Below, one piece after another: positions 8,476-16,021 of a DNA stretch of 64,000 nucleotides (position 1 is the first letter of the stretch; each line of letters opens with the position of its first letter). The notes under the pieces are model-generated. The model saw only the letters and a program-made list of their open reading frames with translations, searched no databases and was not told where the DNA came from. The DNA is taken from positions 81,623 to 145,622 of the forward strand of contig NZ_AMRM01000012.1 in the NCBI RefSeq assembly GCF_000300335.1, in the 5' to 3' direction. The DNA comes from Nitratireductor pacificus pht-3B. GTDB lineage: Bacteria; Pseudomonadota; Alphaproteobacteria; Rhizobiales; Rhizobiaceae. Made by a program: the position numbers and the translations under genes.

Positions 8476-9222
8476 ATGAACGAGATCGATCTCAAGGGCC
8501 GCAATGCTGTCGTGACCGGAGGCGCGCAGGGAATCGGGCGCGCCGTCACCGAACGCCTGATCGCCTCGGGCGCAACGGTCTTGATCTGGGACCGCGATGC
8601 CGCGCTCGGCGAGGCCGCAGCCGCAGAGCTGGGCGATGCCGCGCATTTCCAGCCCGTCGACCAGACGGATTTCGCAGCGATAGAAGCGGCGGCACGGGAT
8701 GCGGAGAAGACACTCGGCGGCATCGACATTCTGGTCGCCAATGCCGGCATTGCCGGAGCCAACGCCACGGTGGCTGACTATCCGGTCGACGAATGGCACC
8801 GCATCGTCGACATCAACCTCAACGGCGTCTTCCATTGCTGCAAGGCGGTGGTGCCGGGGATGATCGCCCGCAACTATGGGCGCATCGTCAACGTCGCCTC
8901 CATCGCGGGCAAGGAGGGCAACCCCAACGCGGCAGCCTATTCGGCCTCCAAGGCCGGCGTCATGGCGCTCACCAAATCGCTCGGCAAGGAGCTGGCGGAC
9001 CGGAACATCGCGGTCAACTGCGTGACGCCCGCCGCCGCCCGCACCCGGATCTTCGACCAGATGTCGCAGCAGCATATCGACTATATGCTGGCCAAGATCC
9101 CACGCGGACGGTTCCTCGAAGTCGGCGAAGCCGCCGCGATGATCGCCTGGTTGGTCAGCGAGGAAAACAGCTTCACCACCGGCGCGGTCTTCGACCTTTC
9201 CGGCGGCCGGGCAACTTATTGA
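8476..9222 (+). CDS. SDR family oxidoreductase
   Basis: A classical short-chain dehydrogenase of 248 residues. It has the NAD(P)-binding TGGAQGIGRA, the NAG motif (LVANAGIAG), the catalytic Ser (NVASIAG) and the YSASK pair. The residue after the second strand is Asp-rich (IWDRDAA), which usually means NAD preference. The start is placed at ATG 8476 after AGGAGAGG. It is the second gene of the enolase/SDR/FAH operon, so it probably oxidises a sugar or the 2-keto-3-deoxy acid. A second SDR at 10135 is the better match to the 2-keto-3-deoxy-fuconate dehydrogenase type. Confidence 0.85.
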   Translation: MNEIDLKGRNAVVTGGAQGIGRAVTERLIASGATVLIWDRDAALGEAAAAELGDAAHFQPVDQTDFAAIEAAARDAEKTLGGIDILVANAGIAGANATVADYPVDEWHRIVDINLNGVFHCCKAVVPGMIARNYGRIVNVASIAGKEGNPNAAAYSASKAGVMALTKSLGKELADRNIAVNCVTPAAARTRIFDQMSQQHIDYMLAKIPRGRFLEVGEAAAMIAWLVSEENSFTTGAVFDLSGGRATY

Positions 9223-9237
9223 ACGAAGGGAGATCTC

Positions 9238-10083
9238 ATGAAACTGCTGCGCCTCGGCGAGCCGGGCCTGGAACGCCCGGCCTTGCTTCACAATGACGGG
9301 ACGCTCCGCGATCTTTCAGGCACGGTCGCCGACATCGCCGGCGCTGCGCTCACGCCGGAGGGGATCGACGCCCTGCGGTCGGTCGATCCGGAGAGCCTGC
9401 CCGTCATCGATGGCGCGCGACGCTACGGTCCCTGCGTCGGCCAGGTCGGCAAGTTCATCTGCATCGGCCTGAACTACGCCGATCACGCCGCCGAGGCCGG
9501 CCAGCCGGTTCCCGCCGAGCCGGTCATCTTCATGAAGGCGACGAGCGCGATCTGTGGCCCGGACGACACGGTTCTGATCCCGCGCGGATCGGAGAAGACC
9601 GACTGGGAGGTCGAACTCGGCGTCGTGATCGGCAAGCCGGGGAAATACATTGCCGAACAGGATGCGCTGTCACACGTTGCCGGCTACTGCGTCGTCAACG
9701 ACGTTTCCGAGCGCGCATTCCAGCTCGAGCGGGGCGGCACCTGGGACAAGGGCAAGGGCTCCGACACCTTTGGCCCGATCGGCCCGTGGCTCGTAACGAC
9801 GGACGAGATCGCCGATCCGCAGGATCTTAGCATGTGGCTTGAGGTCGACGGCGAGCGCCTGCAGGACGGCTCGACGCGGACGATGGTCTTCGGCGTCGCC
9901 GAGCTGGTCAGCTATGTCAGCCGTTTCATGAGCCTGCAGAGCGGCGACATCATCTCCACCGGCACGCCGCCCGGCGTCGGCATGGGCCAAAAGCCGCCGC
10001 GCTATCTGAAACCGGGTCAGACCATGCGCCTCGGCATCGAGGGGCTTGGCGAACAGACACAGGCAGTCGCCGCCGACCTTTGA
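9238..10083 (+). CDS. Fumarylacetoacetate hydrolase family protein, 2,4-diketo-3-deoxy-acid hydrolase-like
   Basis: The 281-residue FAH-fold enzyme has the core GKFICIGLNYADHAAE, the metal-binding pair in DWEVELGVVIG, VNDVSERAFQ and the ending ISTGTPPGVGMG. This pattern is typical of the clade that includes 2,4-diketo-3-deoxy-L-fuconate and -rhamnonate hydrolases and is often misnamed ureidoglycolate lyase. These enzymes split the diketo acid to pyruvate plus a hydroxy acid. AAGGGAG precedes the ATG by about 6 bases. The gene ends the plus-strand operon and faces the minus-strand SDR across a strong hairpin. The reaction is inferred from family and context. Confidence 0.85.
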   Translation: MKLLRLGEPGLERPALLHNDGTLRDLSGTVADIAGAALTPEGIDALRSVDPESLPVIDGARRYGPCVGQVGKFICIGLNYADHAAEAGQPVPAEPVIFMKATSAICGPDDTVLIPRGSEKTDWEVELGVVIGKPGKYIAEQDALSHVAGYCVVNDVSERAFQLERGGTWDKGKGSDTFGPIGPWLVTTDEIADPQDLSMWLEVDGERLQDGSTRTMVFGVAELVSYVSRFMSLQSGDIISTGTPPGVGMGQKPPRYLKPGQTMRLGIEGLGEQTQAVAADL

Positions 10084-10104
10084 AACGGCGAACGGGAAAG
10101 GGGA

Positions 10105-10126
10105 TCGCCGCCCGACCGGGCGGCGA
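10105..10126. terminator. Bidirectional hairpin between convergent operons
   Basis: TCGCCGCCCG-AC-CGGGCGGCGA forms a 10-bp perfect stem exactly between the convergent FAH (ends 10083) and SDR (ends 10135) genes. There is no long U tract on either side, so termination may be inefficient or Rho-assisted. Confidence 0.5.
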
Positions 10127-10134
10127 CCTTGACC

Positions 10135-10869
10135 CTAGATCGACCACCCGCCATCGATGGCATAGGCCTGTCCGGTGGTGTAGGTGGCACCGGCCAGATG
10201 CACCGCAAGGGCTGCGATCTCTTCCGGCGTTCCAAGACGCCCCATCGGCTGGCGGGCGATGAAGGCCTGCCGCGCCGCCTCATAGTTGCCCTGGGCGCGC
10301 ATGCGCTCCTGCAGTGAGGGGCTTTCCACCGTGCCCGGGCAGATCGCATTGCATCGAATGCCGCGTGTCACATAATCGGCTGCAACCGCCTTGGTGAGGC
10401 CGATGACCGCCGCCTTGGTGGTGCCGTAGACGAAACGGTTGGCCGCTCCCTTCAGGCTCGACACCACGGACGCCATGTTGATGATGCAGCCATCCCCATG
10501 CTCGAGCATGGCGGGCAGGAAGGCGCGGATCGTGCGCACCATTCCCTTCACGTTCAGGTCGAAGGCACGGTCGAGATCGCCATCCGCCATGTCGAGGATC
10601 GAGCCCGAATGTACCATCCCCGCGCAGTTGAACAGCACGTCGATGCGACCGGCCTCGCGCGCCGCGCCTGCGACGGACGCATCGTCCAGCACATCGAGAC
10701 GGCGCGTGGCGATGCCGCCTTCCGCAGCCAGACCGCCGAGCAAGGTTTCGTCGATGTCGGTTGCCGTCACCGAGGCGCCGGCCCGGGCAAAGGCCAGCGC
10801 GCTGGCGCGTCCGATCCCCTGTCCGGCGGCGGTGACGAACACACGCTTGCCCTTGAGTGGCTGGTCCAT
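10135..10869 (-). CDS. SDR family oxidoreductase, 2-keto-3-deoxy-L-fuconate dehydrogenase-like
   Basis: A 244-residue SDR with the cofactor motif TAAGQGIGRA, NCAG (LFNCAGMV), catalytic Ser in INMASVVSS and YGTTK. The segment ICPGTVESPSLQERM followed by YEAARQAFIARQPMGRLG is characteristic of the SDRs that act as 2-keto-3-deoxy-L-fuconate 4-dehydrogenase or related hydroxybutyrate-type enzymes. GGAG lies 9 bases before ATG 10869. ATG 10875 (two more residues) is the alternative. It is the last gene of the minus-strand transporter operon and supplies the dehydrogenase step between the dehydratase and the FAH hydrolase on the opposite operon. Confidence 0.82.
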   Translation of the reverse strand: MDQPLKGKRVFVTAAGQGIGRASALAFARAGASVTATDIDETLLGGLAAEGGIATRRLDVLDDASVAGAAREAGRIDVLFNCAGMVHSGSILDMADGDLDRAFDLNVKGMVRTIRAFLPAMLEHGDGCIINMASVVSSLKGAANRFVYGTTKAAVIGLTKAVAADYVTRGIRCNAICPGTVESPSLQERMRAQGNYEAARQAFIARQPMGRLGTPEEIAALAVHLAGATYTTGQAYAIDGGWSI

Positions 10870-10891
10870 GGTCATGTTCTCCAGAGTCTGT

Positions 10892-11806
10892 TCAACCTGC
10901 ACCGCGCTCGGCGGCAAGGCGTGGGTCCGTCACATCCCGCAGGCCGTCGCCCATCAAGTTGAGGCCGAGCACGGCGGCGGCGATGGCGATGCCGGGGAAG
11001 AAGGCAATCCAGCTCGCGTCCTGCAGATAGTTGCGCCCCTCTGCGATGATGTTGCCGAGCGAGGGTGCCGGCGGCGGCGGGCCGACCCCGAGGAAGCTCA
11101 GGATCGCCTCGGCCAGGATCGATACGGCGAACACGAAGGTGAGCTGCACGATCAGCGGCGACAGCGCGTTGGCCAGGATATAGCGGAAGATGATGCGCGC
11201 ATGGCCGGCGCCCACCGCCATCGCAGCCTCCACGTAGGGAAGCTCACGGATCACGAGCACGCTGGAGCGCACCACGCGGGCCGTGCGCGGCGTGAAGGTG
11301 ATGGTGAGCGCGATCACCGCGTTCATCGTCGACGGTCCGAGTGCCGCGGCCAGCGCGATCGCGAGGAGCACGCCGGGAAACGCCATCAGCCCGTCCATGA
11401 TGCGCATCAGCACATTGTCGAGCCAGCGCACATAGCCTGCCAGCATCCCGAGGAAGACGCCGAGAATGCCGGTCATCACCACGACGGAAATGCCGATGCC
11501 GAGCGATACCCGGGTCCCGTGGATGACGCGGCTCATGATGTCACGGCCGAAACCGTCGGTTCCGAACCAGTGCGCCATGGAGGGCGGCGCCAGGAGGCTG
11601 CGATAATCGTTCTTGTTGGGATCGTAGGGCGCGATCAGGTCGGCGAAGACGGCCAGCAGCACGATCACGAAGAAAAGGGCGAAGCCGACCTGGAAGGAGC
11701 GGTGTCTGGCGAGACGGCGTCCGAACAGCATCCAGCCGCGCCGGCGCGCCCGGGCAATCTCCTGCCGCAGGATTGCGGCGTTGTCGGCATTTGCTTCAAC
11801 GGCCAT
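10892..11806 (-). CDS. Peptide-type ABC importer permease, DppC/OppC-like
   Basis: A 304-residue inner-membrane subunit with a cytoplasmic N-terminal stretch, a first membrane helix (FALFFVIVLLAVFADLIAPYDP), the family motif WFGTDGFGRDIMSR and five further membrane segments. The EAA loop (EAAMAVGAGHARIIF) that contacts the ATPase is present. ATG 11806 overlaps the end of the upstream permease by 11 bases. An upstream in-frame start at 11833 would overlap by 38 and is less likely. It pairs with the DppB-like protein to form the channel. Confidence 0.88.
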   Translation of the reverse strand: MAVEANADNAAILRQEIARARRRGWMLFGRRLARHRSFQVGFALFFVIVLLAVFADLIAPYDPNKNDYRSLLAPPSMAHWFGTDGFGRDIMSRVIHGTRVSLGIGISVVVMTGILGVFLGMLAGYVRWLDNVLMRIMDGLMAFPGVLLAIALAAALGPSTMNAVIALTITFTPRTARVVRSSVLVIRELPYVEAAMAVGAGHARIIFRYILANALSPLIVQLTFVFAVSILAEAILSFLGVGPPPPAPSLGNIIAEGRNYLQDASWIAFFPGIAIAAAVLGLNLMGDGLRDVTDPRLAAERGAG

Positions 11807-12743
11807 CACGCACTCTCGGATCAAGCCAACCATAGGCGAGGTCGACCAGGATATTGACGAAGACGAATGTGGCGGCGGTGATCAGCAGGCCACCCTGGAT
11901 GATCGGGTAGTCGCGGCGCTGGATCGCGCCGATGATCAGGCGCCCGACGCCCGGCAGCGAAAAGACGGATTCGATGACCACCGCCCCGCCGAGAAGCACA
12001 CCGGTCATCACCCCCACCACCGTGACGATGGGCACCAGCGCATTGCGCAGCGCATGCTTGAAGATGACCGTATGGCGGCGCATGCCCTTGGCGCGCGCGG
12101 TGCGGATATAGTCCTGGCTCATCACTTCGAGCATCGACGAGCGGGTCATTCGAGCCACGACACCCATCTGGGTGATGGCCAGCGCCAGCGCCGGCAGCGT
12201 CATCGAGCGCGCCCAGCCGATCAGGCTCTCGCTGGCCGGCACATAGCCGCCCGTCGGCAGCCAGCCGAGTCCGACGGCAAAGACGGAGATCAGGATCAGT
12301 GCGAACCAGAAGTCGGGGATCGACAGTCCGAACAGGGCGATCGACATCGATCCCTGGTCGAGCCAGCTGTCATGCTTGATCGCCGCCAGGATGCCCAGCA
12401 GAACGCCGAGCATCACCGCGAGCACGAGCGCGATCGCCGCCAGCGACAGCGTGATCGGCAGCCTTTCGAGAACCGCTTCGGTGACGGATTTGTTGAGCAG
12501 GTAGGATTGGCCGAGATCTCCCTGCAGCAGCCGCCCGTACCAGCGCACCGCCTGCTCGACCATGGGCCGGTCCAGGCCAAGCCTCTCACGGATTTCGGCG
12601 CGCTGCGCTTCCGTGGAGTCGCTGCCGGCGATCTCCGCCGTGACATCGCCCGGCACGATGGCGATGATGACGAAGCTGACAAGCGAGACGACAAACAGCA
12701 CCGGCAGAGCGCTCAAGAGACGTCGAGCCAGAAACCCAATCAA
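11796..12743 (-). CDS. Peptide-type ABC importer permease, DppB/OppB-like
   Basis: A 315-residue permease with the typical N-terminal helix right at the start (MIGFLARRLLSALPVLFVV), the periplasmic loop RLGLDRPMVEQAVRWYGRLL followed by GDLGQSY, and the EAA-type loop DYIRTARAKGMRRHTVIFKH that docks the ATPase. It ends YGWLDPRVRDGR, as in the family. It sits 109 bases downstream of the substrate-binding protein gene, with two hairpins in the gap. Confidence 0.9.
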   Translation of the reverse strand: MIGFLARRLLSALPVLFVVSLVSFVIIAIVPGDVTAEIAGSDSTEAQRAEIRERLGLDRPMVEQAVRWYGRLLQGDLGQSYLLNKSVTEAVLERLPITLSLAAIALVLAVMLGVLLGILAAIKHDSWLDQGSMSIALFGLSIPDFWFALILISVFAVGLGWLPTGGYVPASESLIGWARSMTLPALALAITQMGVVARMTRSSMLEVMSQDYIRTARAKGMRRHTVIFKHALRNALVPIVTVVGVMTGVLLGGAVVIESVFSLPGVGRLIIGAIQRRDYPIIQGGLLITAATFVFVNILVDLAYGWLDPRVRDGR

Positions 12744-12764
12744 TATTCATGCTCCGGTAGGGCA

Positions 12765-12785
12765 GCCCCCGCACGTGCGGCGGGC
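12765..12785. other. Hairpin upstream of the DppB-like gene
   Basis: CCGCACGTGCGG (12769-12780) is a 12-bp perfect palindrome extended by CCC/GGG pairs. It lies between the binding-protein and permease genes and could slow RNA decay or polymerase. Confidence 0.4.
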
Positions 12786-12808
12786 CGGATTTCAGCCTGC
12801 GGGTGGCG

Positions 12809-12840
12809 ATCCGGGGATGGTGCGATGTCCCTCCCCGGAT
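12809..12840. other. Hairpin just after the binding-protein gene
   Basis: ATCCGGGGA and TCCCCGGAT form a 9-bp perfect stem with a 14-base loop, starting about 12 bases after the stop of the binding-protein gene on the minus strand. There is no U tract, so it is more likely a 3'-stabilising or partial-termination element than a true terminator. Confidence 0.5.
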
Positions 12841-12852
12841 GCTGTGAAGAGC

Positions 12853-14424
12853 CTACTCTTTTTCGATCCACACGTCATAGACGCGCGGGAAGCGGAACGG
12901 CTTGAAACCCTTCACATCGGCGCGGGCAGCCTGCATCAGGCCGGTCTCGCCGACCTTGATGACGCCGAAGAACGCGTAGAGCCGCTTCTGGATCTCGGCG
13001 AACACCGCCTTGCGTCCCTCGACGCTGTCCGTCGCGATCAGCTCCTTGTAGAGCGCATCGAGCTGCTCGTCGTTGGCGCGGAAGTGCGGCGCCTCCCCGG
13101 TCAGGGTCGAGATCAGGGCAGCCGGTCCGAGATAGGGCTCGATACCCATCATCAGGGTCCAGCCGTTCCAGCCCTGATCCTGCAGGCGGATGTTGAGTGC
13201 CGTCGGCCAGTCGACCTGGTTGATGACCGCGTTGATGCCGACCGCCTTCAGCTGCTCTCCGATCACCACGGCGGCCTTGCCATGCTCGGGAATGGTCGAG
13301 TCGGTCAGGATGGAGAACGGCTCGTTGTTGTAACCGGCCTCTTTCAGCAGCGCCTTGGCCCGGTCGGCATCGGCGAGATTGTAGTACTCCTTGCCGACAT
13401 CGCCCGCGTCATAGGTGGAACCTTCGTACATCCAGCCGTGATAGAGCTGGAACAGGCCCTCCGTGGCGATCGCCATGACCTCCTCGTTGTTCAGGGCTAC
13501 CTGCACCGCTTCGCGGAACTTCGGATTGTCTCCCGGCGCTTCCTTCATGTTGAAGATGAAGGTCAGGAACGCCCACGGCATGTTCTCGTAGATCTCGATG
13601 TTCTCGTTCGAGGCCAGGCGGCGCGCCGTCGGCACGGGAAGCTGCTCGAGCAACTGAACCTCGCCGGTTTCCAGCGCGGCAACGGCAGCGCCCGGCTCCG
13701 GAATGACCCGGAAGGTGACCGTGTCGAGATAGGCCGTCTTCTTGCCGCCGAATCCGTCGATGCCCTCAAAGGCTTCGTTGGCGCTGTAGTCCTCGAACCG
13801 CGCCAGCTTCACATGGCTGTCGGGAACGTACTCGACAAACTTGTACGGACCGGTGCCGATGAATTCGATCTCGTTGGGACCCTTGGATGCTTCCTCGGCC
13901 GGAATGATGACGGCCGGCGCACGCGGCGAGGCAAAGGCCTCGAGGAAGGTCGGGGTCGCCTCCTTCAGTGTCAGGGTGACTTCGTTGGGACCGGTGATCT
14001 CGATCTTCTCGACCGGCTTCAGCATGCTCTGCGTGGCGCCGTGCTTCACGTAGCGGTCGAGCGACGCTTTCACGTCCTCCGCCGTCATTTCCTTGCCGTT
14101 GTGAAACTTGACGCCCTGGCGCAGCGGGATGCGGTACGACTTGCCATCGGCAGAGATCTCGACGGATTCCGCGAGGATCGGGATCGGCTGGATTTTCTCG
14201 CTGAAGCCGAACAATGGCTCGTAGATGTTCATCGTGATGTTGCGCGATGCCTGTGAAGAGGTCACCATCGCATCGAGACTGGGCGGGTTCGAGCTCTGTA
14301 CGACGACCAGGTCTCCACCCGCCGTCTGCGCCAGGGCTGTTGCCGACGACAATCCAAGGAACGCTGCAGCGGCCGCTGCCAGGCACATGTGCCTGGCTCT
14401 TCCCAGCCTACCGGTCTTTGCCAT
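12853..14424 (-). CDS. ABC transporter substrate-binding protein, family 5 (peptide/nickel/opine type)
   Basis: This 523-residue periplasmic receptor delivers the ligand to the DppB/C-like channel. A Sec signal peptide is clear (Arg-rich start, then AAAAAAFLGLSSATALAQ) with cleavage near residue 33. The mature protein has the SBP_bac_5 layout, with LRQGVKFHNGKEMTAEDVKAS in the first lobe and the family end KGFKPFRFPRVYDVW. Family 5 receptors bind peptides, opines, glutathione, nickel chelates and some oligosaccharides, so the ligand is open. It is the first gene of the minus-strand operon, divergent from the GntR regulator, with a shared operator at 14517. Confidence 0.88.
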   Translation of the reverse strand: MAKTGRLGRARHMCLAAAAAAFLGLSSATALAQTAGGDLVVVQSSNPPSLDAMVTSSQASRNITMNIYEPLFGFSEKIQPIPILAESVEISADGKSYRIPLRQGVKFHNGKEMTAEDVKASLDRYVKHGATQSMLKPVEKIEITGPNEVTLTLKEATPTFLEAFASPRAPAVIIPAEEASKGPNEIEFIGTGPYKFVEYVPDSHVKLARFEDYSANEAFEGIDGFGGKKTAYLDTVTFRVIPEPGAAVAALETGEVQLLEQLPVPTARRLASNENIEIYENMPWAFLTFIFNMKEAPGDNPKFREAVQVALNNEEVMAIATEGLFQLYHGWMYEGSTYDAGDVGKEYYNLADADRAKALLKEAGYNNEPFSILTDSTIPEHGKAAVVIGEQLKAVGINAVINQVDWPTALNIRLQDQGWNGWTLMMGIEPYLGPAALISTLTGEAPHFRANDEQLDALYKELIATDSVEGRKAVFAEIQKRLYAFFGVIKVGETGLMQAARADVKGFKPFRFPRVYDVWIEKE

Positions 14425-14508
14425 TTTTCGTCTCCCTCTGTATGTGATCTTTTAGGCACTCAAGTGCAGACTACAGGCGTTTCCGAGCACAAACGGACAT
14501 GCTGGACT

Positions 14509-14542
14509 TTGCACTTATCGTATAATCGTATACGATTTTACC
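14509..14542. promoter_or_regulatory. Shared operator between the binding-protein operon and the GntR gene
   Basis: A perfect inverted repeat ATCGTATA-ATCG-TATACGAT covers 14517-14536 and includes TATAAT at 14521-14526. The flanks TTGCACTT and TTTTACC are also shared with the site at 1266-1299. Its position between divergent genes fits autoregulation plus control of transport. Confidence 0.72.
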
Positions 14543-14572
14543 GAGGCGATCAAGAACCGTGAGAACAGGAAA

Positions 14573-15310
14573 ATGTCCATAGACCGCGCCAGCTCCAACA
14601 AGGGCAGTTTGCCGAAGCTTCTGCCGCTCGAGGCGAAAACCCTGGTCGACCAGGTTGTCGATGCGATTGTCGAGGCCACCGCCACCGGTGTGTTCCTGCC
14701 CGGCGACCGGGTCGTAGAGGCGGAAGTGGCACGCTCGCTGAACGTCAGCCGGGTGCCGGTGCGCGAGGCGCTGCGCCTGCTGGAGAGCCAGGGCATCGTG
14801 GTGAGCACGCGCTATCGCGGCATGCGGCTGATGGATGTCAGCATCGACCGGCTGGAGAAGATCCTGAAGGTGCGCACGGCGCTCGAAACGCTGGCGGCCC
14901 AGGAAGTTCTCGAGCAGATGCAGAACGACCCCTCAATTGTCGAGCCGCTGGAGGATGTGGTGCGGCAACTGCATGCGGCGATGAAGCAGAAGGATTCCTT
15001 CGGTGTCGCCCGTCTCGACACCGAATTCCACCGCACGCTGTGCCGCCTGTCCGGCAATGACGTTCTGCTGCGCATGTGGGAGCCGCTGTCGCGCCAGCTG
15101 ACGATCATCTTCGGCCTGTCGACCCTGCAGAAAGACCTTCATCTGATCGTCGAGGAGCATGACGAGCTTCTCGCCAAGCTGAAGGCGGGGGATGGAGATC
15201 AGTTCATCGAGCTGATGAAGGTGCACATCCTCGACTACTCGCGCGCGCTCGACTACGAGGGCCTGGTGACGGCGCGGCGGAGCGAGCGCGACAAGGCGCT
15301 CAAATCCTGA
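14573..15310 (+). CDS. GntR family regulator, FCD subfamily, predicted regulator of the catabolic island
   Basis: A 245-residue regulator. An N-terminal winged helix (LPGDRVVEAEVARSLNVSRV followed by PVREALRLLESQGIV) is followed by an all-helical FCD ligand domain. The FCD metal-site residues are visible as DTEFHRTL, VEEHDELL and KVHILDYS. FCD regulators usually release a palindromic TGTATAC-like operator when they bind a small carboxylic acid. ACAGGAAA precedes ATG 14573. The matching palindromes in front of all the cluster's promoters make it the likely local repressor. The effector is probably a pathway acid, which is an inference. Confidence 0.88.
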   Translation: MSIDRASSNKGSLPKLLPLEAKTLVDQVVDAIVEATATGVFLPGDRVVEAEVARSLNVSRVPVREALRLLESQGIVVSTRYRGMRLMDVSIDRLEKILKVRTALETLAAQEVLEQMQNDPSIVEPLEDVVRQLHAAMKQKDSFGVARLDTEFHRTLCRLSGNDVLLRMWEPLSRQLTIIFGLSTLQKDLHLIVEEHDELLAKLKAGDGDQFIELMKVHILDYSRALDYEGLVTARRSERDKALKS

Positions 15311-15773
15311 TCGCCCGGAACAACGGAAAGCCGCGCCGATCTTGGTTGCTGGCGCCCGGCGCCAATGGCTGCAAGCCCCGTTCGCAGAATACGGAACCCG
15401 TTCCGGTCCCGGCAGATGCAATAATTCAGCAGCAACGATGGCGGGCATTCAGCGAGACTTGCCTTTGCCGTAAGCAAACGTTCCGCCGAGCGCGTGACAA
15501 GGCCGTGGCTGCCCAAGTCTCGGCCAGTCGCGACCCCTTCAGCATCACCCACAAGTAGCGGGTGGCGGACGGATGATTAATTCGAATGCGGTGAGCAGGC
15601 CGGGCATTTATCGGAGCGTTCGATCGTCCGTTCATTCTGTTGTCGAGCTTTCCAGGCGTCCACCAATCGCATCCTGAAATCGGTCTCCCGTCCCGGGGAA
15701 CCGTGTCGATGGCATGACCCAGTGCAAGCGTCGCAGCATCTATTGCCGCACCGATGGCGGCAAGATCTTCTAA

Positions 15774-15869
15774 ACGCTGAACATCCTCGAAGTCTTGAGC
15801 AATCTGTTCATCCTGCGCGATGTGCCCGCGTTCATACGATCCGACAACGGTTCGGAGCTCGTTGCTCAT
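15774..15869 (+). mobile_element. Fragment of an IS3-family transposase (orfB) catalytic domain
   Basis: The plus-strand frame reads TLNILEVLSNLFILRDVP and then AFIRSDNGSELVAHD. This matches the IS3/IS407-type integrase core around the second catalytic Asp (RSDNGxEF). A stop codon precedes it at 15771-15773 and the frame ends about 40 bases later. Both sides are missing, so this is a dead remnant marking an old insertion. Confidence 0.7.
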
Positions 15870-15954
15870 GACTTACCTACTGGACCACTCAGATGGGGGT
15901 GATCAGTTTCACACACGATGCACTTCTTACAGAAAGCACTGACCGCTAGATTTC

Positions 15955-15974
15955 GTCAGAATTAGTCAGAATTG
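15955..15974. repeat. Tandem 10-bp direct repeat upstream of the autotransporter gene
   Basis: GTCAGAATTA is followed directly by GTCAGAATTG, about 48 bases before the autotransporter ATG. It could be a regulator binding site, since 10-bp spacing places both units on one DNA face. No function can be assigned. Confidence 0.4.
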
Positions 15975-16021
15975 ATTGGTGGAATCTGGTGCATGACACT
16001 CTGTAATAGAAGAAGGGTTGA

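Larger units (their letters stand above)
15311..16021. other. Gene-free region with a transposase scrap
   Basis: About 710 bases without an intact gene. It contains an IS3-family transposase fragment at 15774-15869 and a tandem 10-bp repeat at 15955-15974 close to the autotransporter start. I recognise nothing in 15311-15770. An open minus-strand frame at 15426-15869 is antisense to the transposase scrap and looks spurious. Confidence 0.6.
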
